A stretch of 64,000 nt of DNA from Hyperoplus lanceolatus (GCA_026929865.2 CM049398.1:17335501-17399500), one strand, 5' to 3'. Shown: positions 1 to 10,761, counted from the first letter of the stretch. Notes: generated from the letters alone by a model not told the origin. Numbers and translations are program-made.

Positions 1-64
1 TCATGTTGATGTAGTTGCTGATCAGTTTGAATGTGAAGCCTCTGTCCATGAGAGTAAAGCAACG
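1..64 (-). CDS. dock10: dock10 exon 29, 5' part (cut by the window edge, residues 1072 on)
   Basis: After acceptor TGCAG at 65-66 the exon reads RCFTLMDRGFTFKLISNYIN-M and runs off the left edge in frame. RCFTfMDRGFvFkxinxYI is invariant in DOCK-D proteins. The rest of the scaffold and the DHR-2 exchange domain lie outside the window. Confidence 0.95.
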
Positions 65-340
65 CTGCAAAATGACAGGACAGAAATAGTCACATTGGAG
101 AACACATGGGCTAATAAGACAGTGAGGGACGGATCATTTAAAAACAAATGGAGGAATCGATAGGTAGCCACTATAAATGGAAACTATTTTCACTTGCAGA
201 GTGTTTATAGACTTGGTATTGATCCCCTTCGCAGAGCAACATACAGTAAGCTTAATGTTCAGAGTCCTCACAGGGGCCATTACGTAACTTTTTTTTCGTA
301 TTAATTGAAATCCATAAGACAGCATTGTTTGCCCCCCCAC

Positions 341-487
341 CTTGACAAAAGCTGCCACGGCTAAGTTGGCACTGCGCGTCTCTTCCGGCAGGTCTTTGTT
401 TTTCCAGAAGATGTGTTCGGACACCGTCTCCACCAGGGTCTCCACGCGGCTCAGGTAGGACGAGGGGAAACGCTGGGGCCTCGGGAG
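341..487 (-). CDS. dock10: dock10 exon 28 (helical scaffold, residues 1023-1071)
   Basis: Forty-nine codons run LPRPQRFPSSYLSRVETLVE, TVSEHIFWKNKDLPEETRSA and NLAVAAFVK. The LPRaQRFPesY motif identifies the family. The donor is AAG|GTGGGG and the acceptor CCTAG. Confidence 0.95.
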
Positions 488-677
488 CTAGGGGGGAAAC
501 ACATGGAGTCAGCTTAACTTAATCACATTCAATCTGCGATCCAGATTTTGAATGCATACTGTATATGTAAGCTATAGACTGGACCAAGAATAACATGTGG
601 TTGAAAGTCATTACTATTTTATTTTTCAGGGAATGGGGAATCGTGGAGGCCCAAAGTGGAGTATAATGCCAACGTAC

Positions 678-749
678 CTTCACCTTGTCAGAGTCGACCA
701 AATGCTGAGCCATGGACTTGACAATCAGCTCAAAGAAGAACCAGGAGAA
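678..749 (-). CDS. dock10: dock10 exon 27 (helical scaffold, residues 999-1022)
   Basis: This 72-bp exon encodes FSWFFFELIVKSMAQHLVDS-DKVK, the near-invariant sWFFFxxixKSMAqhLidxxK motif of the family. Acceptor TTCAG and donor AAG|GTACGT are strong. Confidence 0.96.
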
Positions 750-993
750 CTGAAAAGAAGGAGCGGTCAAAGTAAGTTCAATCTTTTTGTACCAATTTTC
801 ATCCGTCTCATCAGCTCCAGCATGAAAACAACAGTGGACCAGTCACATATGATTTTGATCATGATTAAATCACATGTGGGATTTTGCACTGATTTACTTT
901 TCTCTAAGATTGTAGAGGCATGAACAAAATTGTCTAAATCTCTTCAGCTAGGTAAGTGATTTGAAGAGTAGGTGTGTACGGAGAGAGACATAC

Positions 994-1107
994 CTTCAGG
1001 ACATTCCTGACTGCTGCCTGCTCATTGCTCTTCAGGTCAAAGGTCATCCCCTTCGCCAACTCCTCGTGAACTGTCCTGAAGCCGTGGGCCTCCGACTTGA
1101 ACACATA
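994..1107 (-). CDS. dock10: dock10 exon 26 (helical scaffold, residues 961-998)
   Basis: Thirty-eight codons read YVFKSEAHGFRTVHEELAKG and MTFDLKSNEQAAVRNVLK. RTVHEELAKxxTxxLKSN is closest to DOCK10. It is symmetric (phase 0-0), with acceptor TGCAG and donor AAG|GTATGT. Confidence 0.95.
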
Positions 1108-1454
1108 CTGCACACAGAGAGGAGGAAAAAAGGATGGAGAAGAAATCGGTTTCACTGTTTTTTCGTAGAAAAAAGTATTAATTGATTTATCAACACTGAA
1201 ATATATTTTGGGTTGCAGCTCTAGTTTTAAGTGCCCAGAGCAGAAATTTATAGATTTTTATTATCATTTATTATAATTTATTTGTCGTTTATCATTTGTC
1301 TATACATATGAAATAATTGCCAAAAAGCAGTGACAAAAAATTTGGCAGTGACACCTTAAAATGCCTAATTTTATCAACCAACAGCCTATAATACTACTTA
1401 TATACTACACTTTTTATGTGTATACAGTTTTCCCGGGGGATGAATAATACCACG

Positions 1455-1462
1455 TGTGTGTG

Positions 1463-1542
<80 letters not shown>

Positions 1543-1583
1543 GGTGTGTGTGTGTGTGTGTGTGTCGGTGTGTGTGTGTCGGT

Positions 1584-1617
<34 letters not shown>

Positions 1618-1622
1618 CGGTG
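1455..1622. repeat. interrupted (GT)n microsatellite
   Basis: About 170 bp of GT dinucleotides are broken by several TCGG units in the second half. The frames through it give poly-Cys/Val and poly-Thr/His only. It lies in dock10 intron 25. Confidence 0.95.
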
Positions 1623-2218
1623 TCACAATGAGAATCTGGAACTAAGGAAGGTTGGACATGTTATCTAGAATTATTATTAATTATTTAAACAGTTCATTAC
1701 TAGTCATTCAATCAATCTATTAAATGTTGGCTTGTATATTATTTACAAATACACACAGTCATAAATACTGTACATGCATTTGAACTTGAAACAAGGAAAA
1801 TTAAATATCTTAGAAAGAAAAAAAACTATTACAACATGTGTGAGGTTTGATTGAAGTAATATCTCTGCACACTGCATACCACTCCACAGACTCAGCAGCT
1901 TGAATTGGGGAGCACTACTACTGAACACCATGCCAATCTGTTACCATGGCAACACTCAGTTCCATTAGCTCTGCTGGTCCTCTCCCTCTTACCTCCCACC
2001 ACACTGCCTCTTCAAGCGCTGCAGTTTTCCTTCACTGTGGCCAACATGAAACAGGTCTCGTGGTTTCTCCTGCTCTTCTCTCGCTGATCCCCTCCTCTAA
2101 CCCCCGACACAACCAAGCCTTGTGTTTCTGATCGAGCGAGCTGAACGTCCTAGTTTGACTCCCAATCAATCACCCTTATTCCTCCTTCTCCTACTTCTCC
2201 GTCTTCTTCCCTCCGTGC

Positions 2219-2221
<3 letters not shown>

Positions 2222-2258
<37 letters not shown>

Positions 2259-2319
2259 CTGAGCAGTGTTCTGGGCACACGGCCGTAGCCATACTCCTGC
2301 TGGCCCAAACACACACGCA

Positions 2320-2357
<38 letters not shown>
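2222..2357. repeat. facing (GT)n and (CA)n tracts
   Basis: A (GT)18-type tract at 2222-2258 is followed after about 50 bp by a (CA)n tract at about 2308-2357. Together they form an inverted pair that could fold back on itself. Confidence 0.9.
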
Positions 2358-2491
2358 TGCAAATACATAAATCCCCCTGTTTTTTTCCCCCTGAAATTAA
2401 ATAGTCTTTGTAGAGATTCCACTCCCTTCATGGAAAACAACCTTCAAAATTAGTATATGATGATATTCCTGAGCGCACACACCCTATTACA

Positions 2492-2605
<114 letters not shown>

Positions 2606-2623
2606 CCTTCTGTATCATTATAC

Positions 2624-2693
2624 CTTGATATAGGAGTGCAGGTAGTGATCCAGGTTTTCTTCATGGCATTTTGCAACAATGTGGACCAGGACT
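2624..2693 (-). CDS. dock10: dock10 exon 25 (helical scaffold, residues 937-960)
   Basis: After completing the Arg codon it reads VLVHIVAKCHEENLDHYLHS-YIK, the conserved VAKCHEExLDxxlxSYiK helix. The exon is 70 bp with donor AAG|GTATAA. A 110-bp CA repeat (UG in the transcript) begins 21 nt behind this donor. Confidence 0.95.
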
Positions 2694-2836
2694 CTGCCAA
2701 ACACAGGACGAAAACAGAGAGATTTAATTCAATACAGTCTTAAACAGAAAAAAACATCCGTCAAACATCGACACATTTTTCCATTCAACCTTTTCTCTTG
2801 GAAAAAAGCTAGCAGAACTCTGTTACCACAGCTTAC

Positions 2837-2955
2837 CTGGTGGTGGCGGTAGTGACCTCGTCGTTGTCATTCTGAGTCAGGACCTTGAACAGCTGGTTGA
2901 AGAGCACCGGCAGATATCGGATGATCACCGGGATTCTCTCCATACTGAGAAGACC
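2837..2955 (-). CDS. dock10: dock10 exon 24 (helical scaffold, residues 898-937)
   Basis: It encodes GLLSMERIPVIIRYLPVLFN and QLFKVLTQNDNDEVTTATT plus two bases of Arg. The FLPxiLNQLFkVL motif is conserved in DOCK-D proteins. The donor is CCAG|GTAAGC. Confidence 0.95.
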
Positions 2956-3160
2956 CTGGGGAAGGGCGTAGGAGGAGAAATAAATCAGTCACATAAACCA
3001 TAAAGAGTAACACAAAAAGCCAAGCTGATGTTGGACATACAGGATTGTTGAACTGATTTGACCTGTAGTAGTGTTCAGTAGTCAGGGCCTAGGCTTTGGT
3101 CACAGTTACAGCAAAATGAATAGTGAAGTGATATATAGGGCCTTCCCCCCCCTCTCTGAC

Positions 3161-3253
3161 CTTCAGGCAATTGAGGAAGTTGGAGGTAGGAGGTAGCGAG
3201 AGGTCCAGCTCTCTCTTCTGGCACTGCTGGAAGAATCTGTTCAGATGGGGGTC
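3161..3253 (-). CDS. dock10: dock10 exon 23 (helical scaffold, residues 867-897)
   Basis: The exon reads DPHLNRFFQQCQKRELDLSL and PPTSNFLNCLK, matching the family pattern DpHlxxFFqxCQkrE. It starts the alpha-helical armadillo-like scaffold between DHR-1 and DHR-2. The donor is AAG|GTCAGA. Confidence 0.95.
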
Positions 3254-4029
3254 CTGGCAATAGGGGGGAGAAGAATACATTAAAATAAACAGTTAAGCAT
3301 CTGCAATTAGACTTAGTGGACTGATTTATTGTGTAGGGGATAGTTTAATGTTATTTTAGTTACAGTTGATCCTAAATGTGAACCCCTTTGCACTCAAGTG
3401 TAGCCAAACAGAAAAACTTCATTCAGGATTTTCAGTCTCAGCCTCGTCTCAAACAATTCATTTTTTTTTCATGTTTCAAGAAGAACATGAAATAATGAAG
3501 GAACTAAGAGATATATGTACATATCCATTAATACTTTTTGAAATTCATCTCAAGACCTGATCCCTCTTTATTACTCATTGGCGCATATATTTATTTGTTT
3601 CTAAGTATTTAAAGCAAAACTAACACAAAGGGCTAACCTAATATAACTCGCCCCACCAACGAGATTGCTGTGCTATACACATCCTCTACTGGCAAACTGT
3701 AAACAGATACAGCCCATTTCCTTGTGTCATGTGCCACACTGCATAAGAGCACGTTTTTACCACTTAAATCATCCACTATTGCGCTGATGTGTCTTTTTCA
3801 CATTGCATTTGTTAATATAATTTAGCATGCAATATTATTTAATTAAGGACATCTCATGGTCATTTTGAGTCCATCTTACAGTTCCACACCAGGCCAATCC
3901 CATTCATTTTTTTAAAGTGTTCACATTAGGTTGAGACCTCAACCACTGTCATGAACCCATTCTGGCTCATTAAAAAAAAACATTTCTAATTGGTAGAAAA
4001 GCTATCCATCCATTTTCTATTCCACATAC
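3254..4029. other. dock10 intron 22
   Basis: This is a 776-bp AT-rich intron. I see no repeats or other features in it. Confidence 0.7.
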
Positions 4030-4113
4030 CTGAGTGTAAACGGTGGAGACGACATTGGTGGACAACTTGAAGATAGCTTTCCCTCCGTCGACCCACTTCA
4101 CATCGGCTCCATT
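4030..4113 (-). CDS. dock10: dock10 exon 22 (end of DHR-1, residues 839-866)
   Basis: It encodes NGADVKWVDGGKAIFKLSTN and VVSTVYTQ. The dIKWVDGGKPLFKvST motif closes the DHR-1 region in this family. The exon is symmetric (phase 0-0) with donor CAG|GTATGT. Confidence 0.96.
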
Positions 4114-4325
4114 CTGTAAAACATAGAGTCAGTACGGATGCAGCCAGCCCATGTTCCTTCTCTTCAAACTGTTCCATTTATCAAATGCAGCTCTAATGAT
4201 TAATATCCTTCTTCTCACAAAAAATTAAACTTTGTATTATTCATCACAAATGTTAGTATCCGTACACCCTCTACCCCGGCCCTCCTTCTCTTATCTTCCC
4301 TTTTATTCTATCCTCCCCCTCTCAC

Positions 4326-4444
4326 CTTGGTGCTGGCGTCCTTGATGGCCAGGTATCCAGGCGGCAGGTTGCAGGAGACAGGGACGCTGAACTCCTGAGA
4401 CGACAGACGGCCTTCTTTGAGGAGAGGCAGCCACGTATACCCCA
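4326..4444 (-). CDS. dock10: dock10 exon 21 (DHR-1, residues 799-838)
   Basis: Two bases complete Val, then [39 protein letters not shown] follow. VGyxWLPLlKdGr and LPpgYL are typical of the end of the DOCK C2 fold. The donor is AAG|GTGAGA. Confidence 0.97.
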
Positions 4445-4541
4445 CTAGAAAATGGAAAGCACAAACGACCTTGAGTACTGACTGGTGGACAAAACCAATG
4501 GCAAAGTAACCAGACGCATAATACATCCACCACAAACTCAC

Positions 4542-4665
4542 CTGGGGTCTCCAGGGTTTCTTTCCTCTTAGCGGTCGTCTTGGCGTTGATGTCACAGGTC
4601 ACGTGGTAAAAAGAGAATAGGAGGTGGTGCTTTTCATGAAGTTGAGTCGGAAGCTCAATTTTTAC
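4542..4665 (-). CDS. dock10: dock10 exon 20 (DHR-1, residues 758-799)
   Basis: It encodes [40 protein letters not shown] and P, the most conserved part of DHR-1. The acceptor AAG follows an unusual intron end with a long C run on the transcript strand. The exon ends with the first base of a Val codon, before donor GTGAGT. Confidence 0.97.
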
Positions 4666-4859
4666 CTTGGGGGGATGGCGGGCGGGGGGGGGGGGGGCAA
4701 TAGCATGTCATTGTTATGTTGTTGTTATATTATGGGCAACAAGGGATGCTGCAGCAAGTTACCAGTGCATATGTTTGTGTTCTATATAAATGCTAAAGTC
4801 GATCGCTTCCATGATATATTTGCAACAATTCCTTACACATACACAATCTATCATCACAC

Positions 4860-4952
4860 CTCATCATAGAAGTCAGGGTTCTGGGAGTGATGCAGGACCG
4901 TGGAACAGGATGCCGTGGTGAAGACTGGACCTCCTGGCTTGCCATAGATGCA
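4860..4952 (-). CDS. dock10: dock10 exon 19 (DHR-1, residues 727-757)
   Basis: It reads [20 protein letters not shown] followed by [11 protein letters not shown]. The [12 protein letters not shown] and HHxQNPxFyDE motifs are hallmarks of the DOCK C2 domain. The exon is symmetric (phase 0-0) with donor GAG|GTGTGA. Confidence 0.97.
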
Positions 4953-5063
4953 CTAAACAAAAACAGCAATAGCATTTCTCATGGTAAAATTCAACTGGAG
5001 AAAATGGAGTCATGTAAAAGCTTAATAAATATCTAATTTGCAGGTCTAAAAAAAAAACTCTAC

Positions 5064-5129
5064 CTTCAAGGGTTTGGCAACTTCTTCATCCGAGCTGCGG
5101 AACTCCACACAGACTGCGAGGTTACGAGC
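5064..5129 (-). CDS. dock10: dock10 exon 18 (DHR-1, residues 705-726)
   Basis: This 66-bp exon encodes ARNLAVCVEFRSSDEEVAKP-LK, the second strand of the DHR-1 domain (family motif ARNIavCvEFxxSDEE). It is symmetric in phase 0, with donor AAG|GTAGAG and acceptor CATAG. Confidence 0.95.
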
Positions 5130-5245
5130 CTATGAACAAGAGGACCACCATTGTAACATAAATAAAAGTCCACGCACAAAAGAACACAAACAAAAATAAA
5201 TGAAGATCCTATTTACAACCTTAACTCCCTGCGATGTAACCGTAC

Positions 5246-5433
5246 CTTGGCGAAGCTCTTTTGGCTGTCGTACTTGAGATGTTTGGGGTAGACGTAGATG
5301 TGGTTTCTGTAGACGCGGTGCGGCTGCGTGAACCTGGTGGTGTCCTGGACAAACTCCTCTACCTCCACAGTGGGCTGGTGTTTGCTCAGCTCCTCAAAGG
5401 GCTTCACCGGCACATAGGAGGAAGTCACACAGT
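5246..5433 (-). CDS. dock10: dock10 exon 17 (start of DHR-1/C2 domain, residues 642-704)
   Basis: It encodes [40 protein letters not shown] and [22 protein letters not shown]. The stretch from [20 protein letters not shown] opens the DOCK-type C2 (DHR-1) domain, which binds phosphoinositides at membranes. The donor is AAG|GTACGG and the acceptor TTCAG. Confidence 0.97.
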
Positions 5434-5539
5434 CTGAAAGTAAAATCAAAATTCAATGACGTGAACACGACCAAAATTAAAAGGACAGAGAGACATGAAT
5501 CAATGTAGAAATAGGGTAAGTACTCAAAACTAGACATAC

Positions 5540-5619
5540 TAGGATGCTCCATGGGAACGTAGTCCACTGCCATCTCCAGCGCCCCAGGAATGGTCTGCAG
5601 TTTGCTGGTTTTCTCGGCC
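5540..5619 (-). CDS. dock10: dock10 exon 16 (residues 615-642)
   Basis: The exon reads AEKTSKLQTIPGALEMAVDY and VPMEHP, with the LQTIPGxLxxxVdxVPxEHPN motif typical of DOCK10. It ends with the first base of an Asn codon. The donor is CTA|GTATGT. Confidence 0.94.
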
Positions 5620-5712
5620 CTGCAGCACGCACAAGAATTTGAACACAATGTAGCAAGAGGTGTTTATCTGTGGCTTACTTTATAGGGAAATAGCCTATAG
5701 ACTATGCCTTAC

Positions 5713-5835
5713 CTTCTATACTCGGATACTAATTTCACCAGATCGTCTGTGGAAATCTTGTTGCTCTCCTGTTTGAAGAGGGGTGAGAAACGAGACTCTC
5801 TGTCCAGCGCACCGTGGTTGTCCTTGAACACTGAC
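5713..5835 (-). CDS. dock10: dock10 exon 15 (residues 574-615)
   Basis: It encodes SVFKDNHGALDRESRFSPLF followed by KQESNKISTDDLVKLVSEYR-R. RFSPLFxQeSxKxSxeDLxKLvsdyR is family-specific. The split Arg at each end keeps the frame with exons 14 and 16, and the donor is AAG|GTAAGG. Confidence 0.95.
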
Positions 5836-5939
5836 CTACAATAGACATAGGTAGATATGGGGATTTAGGTTAAACATTAGGAGGAGATGCCTTTGAAAAG
5901 GCTTAGACAAACTGAGCCTTCAAAACCAGTGGCACTGAC

Positions 5940-6022
5940 CTGACGGACCAGGCGAATGGCATATGGTATTTCCCCAGTTTACTGCAAAACTGTTTGTTGG
6001 ATTTCAAAATCTTCTGAACCGT
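5940..6022 (-). CDS. dock10: dock10 exon 14 (residues 547-574)
   Basis: The exon reads TVQKILKSNKQFCSKLGKYH and MPFAWSVR, the conserved LGxYRMPFAWAxR block just before the DHR-1 region. It starts in phase 0 and ends after two bases of the Arg codon. The donor is TCAG|GTCAGT. Confidence 0.95.
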
Positions 6023-6609
6023 CTGAACAAGACATGGGGAGAAGAGAACAAAGAAGGACAGAGGGAAACGTTAACAAAACGCCACAGCTGATATTTTTAA
6101 ATACAAAAGGATGTGATCAGCCCTGAAACTGCTAGTTGACCGAGACAGAGTGACGAACGGACTAAATCCGCGGGTTGTTTAATACAGTAGCTCTGGCAAC
6201 TCTCGATGAGGTTGAGCGGCTGGTGAATCATTTAGCCACTCAAACAAGCACCAGCAGTGGGAAAGCCAGGAAATAGCTTGGATAGGATTTCAGTGGAATA
6301 AAATATACATTTTTTTTAAACTATCCGAGTGCACTGCTGGCTATTCAGTGTCGAAGATAAACTCTGGCCTTACAGGAAAACCATTTTGTAAAATGGCATG
6401 GATTAGACTGTTAGAGTAGATTAAGCCACTTTCCCTGAGAATGAACACCCTGTTTCCTGAGACATTTTACCCCAGCTTGCTTCAAGAGATAAGACAATGT
6501 AAAAGGCTTAAATCTATGTTGTTGGTCAATGATTCTGAAATTAAATAAATAAGGCAATTTAAAAACCTGATGCAAAACATGTGCAATGAAACAATGACCT
6601 TCTTCTTAC
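6023..6609. other. dock10 intron 13
   Basis: This is a 587-bp intron with no recognisable element. Confidence 0.7.
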
Positions 6610-6732
6610 CTTGCTGGAGTCTGTATTCTTGATATAGGGCTCTGTCCCACAAGCAATATTTCCCATCAGCACCTTCTCCACTCTTGCTACCATCACTATG
6701 TCTGTGTGGGGGTTGGTCACTGAGAAGATGGC
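6610..6732 (-). CDS. dock10: dock10 exon 13 (residues 506-546)
   Basis: It encodes [20 protein letters not shown] followed by [21 protein letters not shown]. The variant VLMGNIA-GxEPYIKN separates DOCK10 from DOCK9 (VLQGSIT) and DOCK11 (VLQGNIT). The donor is AAG|GTAAGA and the exon is symmetric in phase 0. Confidence 0.96.
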
Positions 6733-7168
6733 CTGGAGAGAGCACATGAGAGTTATTCTACACTGCCAATGCATTTATACTGATTTTCCTTTTTTTAATA
6801 CATATTTCTATTGGAATACATCAACAACCAAATCAAACAGTATCACAATTGCCAACATGCAATCCATTCTTTCCCACTTTTTTCCCCCAAATAGAACAAT
6901 ACAAAAACACAAAAATCAACAAATAGAAACCCTCCCATTAACGGACTGAATGAATAAAAGGTGACAATAACTTAAATGAAATAAGGTGACCCAGACAATA
7001 TCTTGATGCTTATACAATTACACAATATCAACATTATGACACTTTATAAACACATGTGTCAAGTATCTATCAAACACAGTCCAAGGTAGCGAGTGGATTG
7101 ATACAGGCAAGCACAGTGTATACTGTATACTTTTCATCTATAAAAACAGTAAGTAAAATCCCTGGTAC

Positions 7169-7417
7169 CTGTTTGGGGAAGCACAGCCAGTGCTCCATGT
7201 CCAGGCTGAGGTGACAGTCTCCTGGCTTCTTCTCAGCAGGAGAGCTCAGGCCATTCTCCAGACCTCCAAGCCCCGTCCCTGGACCAGCTGTCCCATTGCT
7301 GCAGCCTCCCAGCATCTGACGCACTGCCTCATGGTTCAGGTCCAGGTGGAAGTCTGCTGATACCTTTCTCCCTTCTCTCACGTCCAGCAGAGCCAGCGAC
7401 ACAAATAATGGTTCAAT
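7169..7417 (-). CDS. dock10: dock10 exon 12 (residues 423-505)
   Basis: This is the longest exon in the window, with 83 codons. It begins IEPLFVSLALLDVREGRKVS, continues ADFHLDLNHEAVRQML and then a fish-specific Gly/Asn-rich insert, and ends CFPKQ. The KxSADFHxDLNHxxVRQML block is diagnostic for DOCK9/10/11. The donor is CAG|GTACCA. Confidence 0.96.
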
Positions 7418-7487
7418 CTTTAGAGGGGGGGGGGGGCAGATTCAGCTTTCAGTTTCATAGACATTCTTTTCCGTAAAATACCATCAG

Positions 7488-7840
7488 AGGTGGAGTCAGT
7501 GATGCTGGAGGATGCTTTTTTTTGTCAAAATCTATTTTGTCAAAGTCAGTGAATAACTCCTCACGATCCCCTATCCGTATGTGTGCGCTGATTAATTTTT
7601 TTTTGTCTTTAATAGACAGCCCAGGCTCTGTAAACTGGCATGTTGCTAGCTACAGTGGGCCCTCTGTTTACATGCCTTTTGTTTTCATACCAGCTTACAG
7701 AGCTTAGGCTGTCTATTAAAACCAGATTTATTTTCAGTGCACACACAGTAGGGGCAGGTAGCGGATTGTGAGGAGATATTCACTGCTTTTGACAAAAAGC
7801 GATTTTGAGGACAAGTGTGTAATCGTCGCTGACTCCACCT
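7488..7840. mobile_element. TTAA-type foldback MITE, copy 1
   Basis: The element begins AGGTGGAGTCAGTGATGCTG and ends CGCTGACTCCACCT, with arms of about 140 bp that are inverted repeats of each other, including CAGTGAATAACTCCTCACGAT facing GTGAGGAGATATTCACTG. It lies in dock10 intron 11. The flanks are TCAG and TTAG, decayed versions of the TTAA seen at other copies. It is non-coding and non-autonomous. Confidence 0.8.
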
Positions 7841-8051
7841 TTAGTTCCCTTCTGTATTGCTTTTGACATATAACTGAACTGTCATTCTCCATATTCCTAC
7901 ACCTCTACATTCTCCTACCATGGAATAAATCAAATATGAAGAAAATGTATTTTGCAGAGACAGGTTTGAATGCAGTTGCCATTTATTTTCCACAGACATA
8001 TAAAAGTGTACAAATTCTAAAAATGTAAAAGGCAAATGTTTGAGTCCTCAC

Positions 8052-8210
8052 ATTAGTCAGCGGTCCAGTTTCAGTCTCGTTGATGCAGCCCTGTAGAATT
8101 AAATTGAGTGATCGGCAGGATACCATAAACCTCCTGCCAAGTTTTTCCTCAAACGGACGCACCGCTGCATTCTCAACCGACGAATGTTCGGCCCGTGGGC
8201 TCCTCAGAAC
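8052..8210 (-). CDS. dock10: dock10 exon 11 (residues 370-422)
   Basis: Fifty-three codons include VRPFEEKLGRRFMVSCRSLN followed by LILQGCINETETGPLTN, matching the family block PFEEKxxKRxxxxCxxLxxxLQGC. Acceptor CACAG and donor AAT|GTGAGG are canonical and the exon is symmetric in phase 0. Confidence 0.95.
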
Positions 8211-8336
8211 CTGTGGTTGGTGAAGAAACACAGTTTGTAAGGTGGAGGCTTGCTTTGCTTTATACACATGACTGTACAACACAGAAGAAAAAAAAAAGAA
8301 CGCATGTAAATGTGCTGCCATATTCTTTATACATAC

Positions 8337-8420
8337 AGGAGTATCAGGGTCCAGCGAGAACAGATTCAACCTCTCCTCTCTCCTGGCAGAGCGAATCCCT
8401 TCGTCTGTCTCAGAGATATA
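8337..8420 (-). CDS. dock10: dock10 exon 10 (residues 342-369)
   Basis: It reads YISETDEGIRSARREERLNL and FSLDPDTP. The RLNLFSLDPD motif is shared by the family. The donor is CCT|GTATGT in phase 0. The 126-bp intron that follows has no in-frame stop, so its retention would not break the reading frame. Confidence 0.92.
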
Positions 8421-8698
8421 CTGTTGGGGAAGAGATTGCAAAAAATAAGGACACAATAAAGAAAACAACTTGTTGCAAAATGAAATGTGATTTAAAATAA
8501 AGAAATTGCTCCCTTAAAACAGCAAGCTTTTTAGTTTTTTTTTCATTTCTAAAGGCTTGGACTTAAAGGTAGGTGTCAGGTTTATGCTCAGTGTTTTTTC
8601 CCCAAAGATGCATTTTGTGTATAGAAAATATTGGTCTCTTGGCATGTAACCATCACCAACTGTTGGTCAATGGAAGTGGAAATGAGATCCAGCCAAAC

Positions 8699-8787
8699 CT
8701 TTGCTAGCTCTGGGTTGATGCCATTCTCTGTCGTAGTATCTTCATTCTCTTTCAAACAGCAGTCACTCAACGACAGGTCGAACACAT
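8699..8787 (-). CDS. dock10: dock10 exon 9 (linker, residues 312-341)
   Basis: Two bases finish the split Asp codon, then VFDLSLSDCCLKENEDTTTE and NGINPELAK follow, a poorly conserved acidic linker between the PH and DHR-1 domains. The donor AAAG|GTTTGG is weaker than the others, but phase 0 continuity with exon 10 supports it. Confidence 0.85.
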
Positions 8788-9788
8788 CTGTAGAGAAAAC
8801 AAACACAATGAGAACCCATGGGACTGACCTTTGTAAAAGAGTGATGGATGCCAACACTGAGTGAATGGGAAAGAGCATATCAACAGCCAATTTTCCCCTT
8901 TAGGTTAAATACCATATAAAAGGTCTTAAAATAGGTTCAGCGATACACTAAACACACACTAACACGACTCAGAGCACATACTGTATATCCATCTCATAAT
9001 AATATACGACTCCATTTGTGGCGTTTATGGATAATAACGCATGCAGGCAGGCTTCTGCAGACATATAACCCTCATGTGCCTGGAGCAATTCTTCACACAG
9101 GCCATTCCGAAACAAAATGGCTCATTAATGATAGGTCACCACATGCTTTGCAGCCTGATTTAAAGGCATGCTAACAGCACCACAGAGCCAATATGGCTGA
9201 GGCGATTACATCATTTTACCACTTTTTAGTGGACTGGAGTCTCAGCGCTCTGTTGTTGGTATGTGTTATTATGTTACAGGCTGTGGTCCCGTGCCCAAGC
9301 TCTCACAGCGCTAGCACACAGGGTAGATTTTCATGAATTGTGCTCCCATGTTAAAACTTTTTAAATAACAAGGTTTGATGTATAAAACAAGGATTGAGTC
9401 ATCGGTCAGTGTCAGGTCTCATTTCCTGTGATAGTGATGTTATGGATAGAGGCTCCAACCCAGCGGAATTTCCCCCATTAAAGTTGTAGCAATATGGCAA
9501 ATATTATGAGGTAAAAGTAAGAACGACAGAAAGGGGAAAGGTAACATTTTTGCTGACATTGATTTTAAAGTAATTCCTCTGTTAGGGCGCCATGATTTAT
9601 ACATGTGTTGGACTTTATGCTAAAATTTCCTCTTTGTCCCTCTTTAATATGACCCTTTTCTCTTCATAAATTACCATTTGTGCTCTTTCTAGGGGGTTTT
9701 CAGTTCCCAGTGTCTGAACATCCATCATACTGTAGGTACAATACACTCTGAGCATTGCCGAACTATAAAAGCAGAAACACAGTCTCAC
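8788..9788. other. dock10 intron 8
   Basis: This 1-kb intron is unique-looking sequence. I see no coding or repeat element in it. Confidence 0.65.
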
Positions 9789-9975
9789 CCTGCCGGTGGT
9801 CTGTGAGGTCCAGACTCTTGCGGTCGGGAGCAGGGCCGTCATGGGGACTGATCTGTAGGATGCGTGTCAGAGTGCTGATCCACTCCTCCATGTCCTGCTC
9901 GCTCTCCGCCGCCAGCACGAAGTACGTAACCTCGTTCATCTTCAGCTCAAAGGCATGTTTCCGTAGACGGTTATT
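9789..9975 (-). CDS. dock10: dock10 exon 8 (PH domain C-terminal half, residues 250-312)
   Basis: It encodes [40 protein letters not shown] and [29 protein letters not shown] is the C-terminal PH helix with its conserved Trp, at about residue 281. The donor is taken as CAGG|GTGAGA, leaving one base that exon 9 completes to Asp. Confidence 0.95.
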
Positions 9976-10761
9976 CTTTAAGGGGATGGATGGAGAGGAG
10001 AGGAGAGGAGGGGGGGATAGATGGGATAGTGTGGTTACAATACGAAAAACAAAGCTTAGTTTGGGAAATGTTTTACACATGTTTATCATATATTTAGCCT
10101 AGCTTAGCTTAGTTTCTGCTGGTTGTCTAATGGATAAAGAGACCTATGTCTAAAATTTAATTTCTAATAATCATTTTACTTTATAGATTTCTTAAATTTA
10201 CCATTATATAAACTGTAGTATACTGTACATTAAGATAAACACATGGGTTTAATGGTCAATAATGAAGGTAAATACAATATTGTGGAATATGCAGAAGAAA
10301 ATTTTTTTAAAAAATAAGAAAAATTTGTATAGCAGTCTTTGTAAGAGAGAGAAGTTGCTTCTCCAAAATGCATAAACAGCACATCAAGTAATTACCTTTA
10401 AGCCGGACGGCTTTATCTTTTAACCACATGCAGAAATGTTTGGTTGTCTAACAATCCCTTATGATAATCACAATATCTAGACCTGTACAGCAGCATAACA
10501 TAGATAAAGATAATACATGCTTGTTAACAGTTAATTGACTATTCTCTTTACTTTATCCTGCTACTAAGTTCTGCTTGAAGAGGGATGCTCCGATGGCATT
10601 TTAAAGTAAGCTTGCAATAGATACAAAAACTGAATGCTGTGCAAATTATGAGTGAGCTTTTTGTAACAAGGACCTTCTTGTTTAATGGTAGTGTCCAGTG
10701 TTTTTGAAAGCAAAAGGTTGCTTGTTTGCATTCTTAGATGTATGAATGTTTTAAAACCCAC
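9976..10761. other. dock10 intron 7
   Basis: This is a 786-bp AT-rich intron with a GA-rich stretch at about 9985-10015 and nothing else recognisable. Confidence 0.65.

Noticed and set aside
8560-8585. TTAAAGGTAGGTGTCAG, similar to the start of the TTAA foldback family
   Set aside because: The similarity stops after about 17 bp and there is no matching arm, so it is either a tiny remnant or chance.
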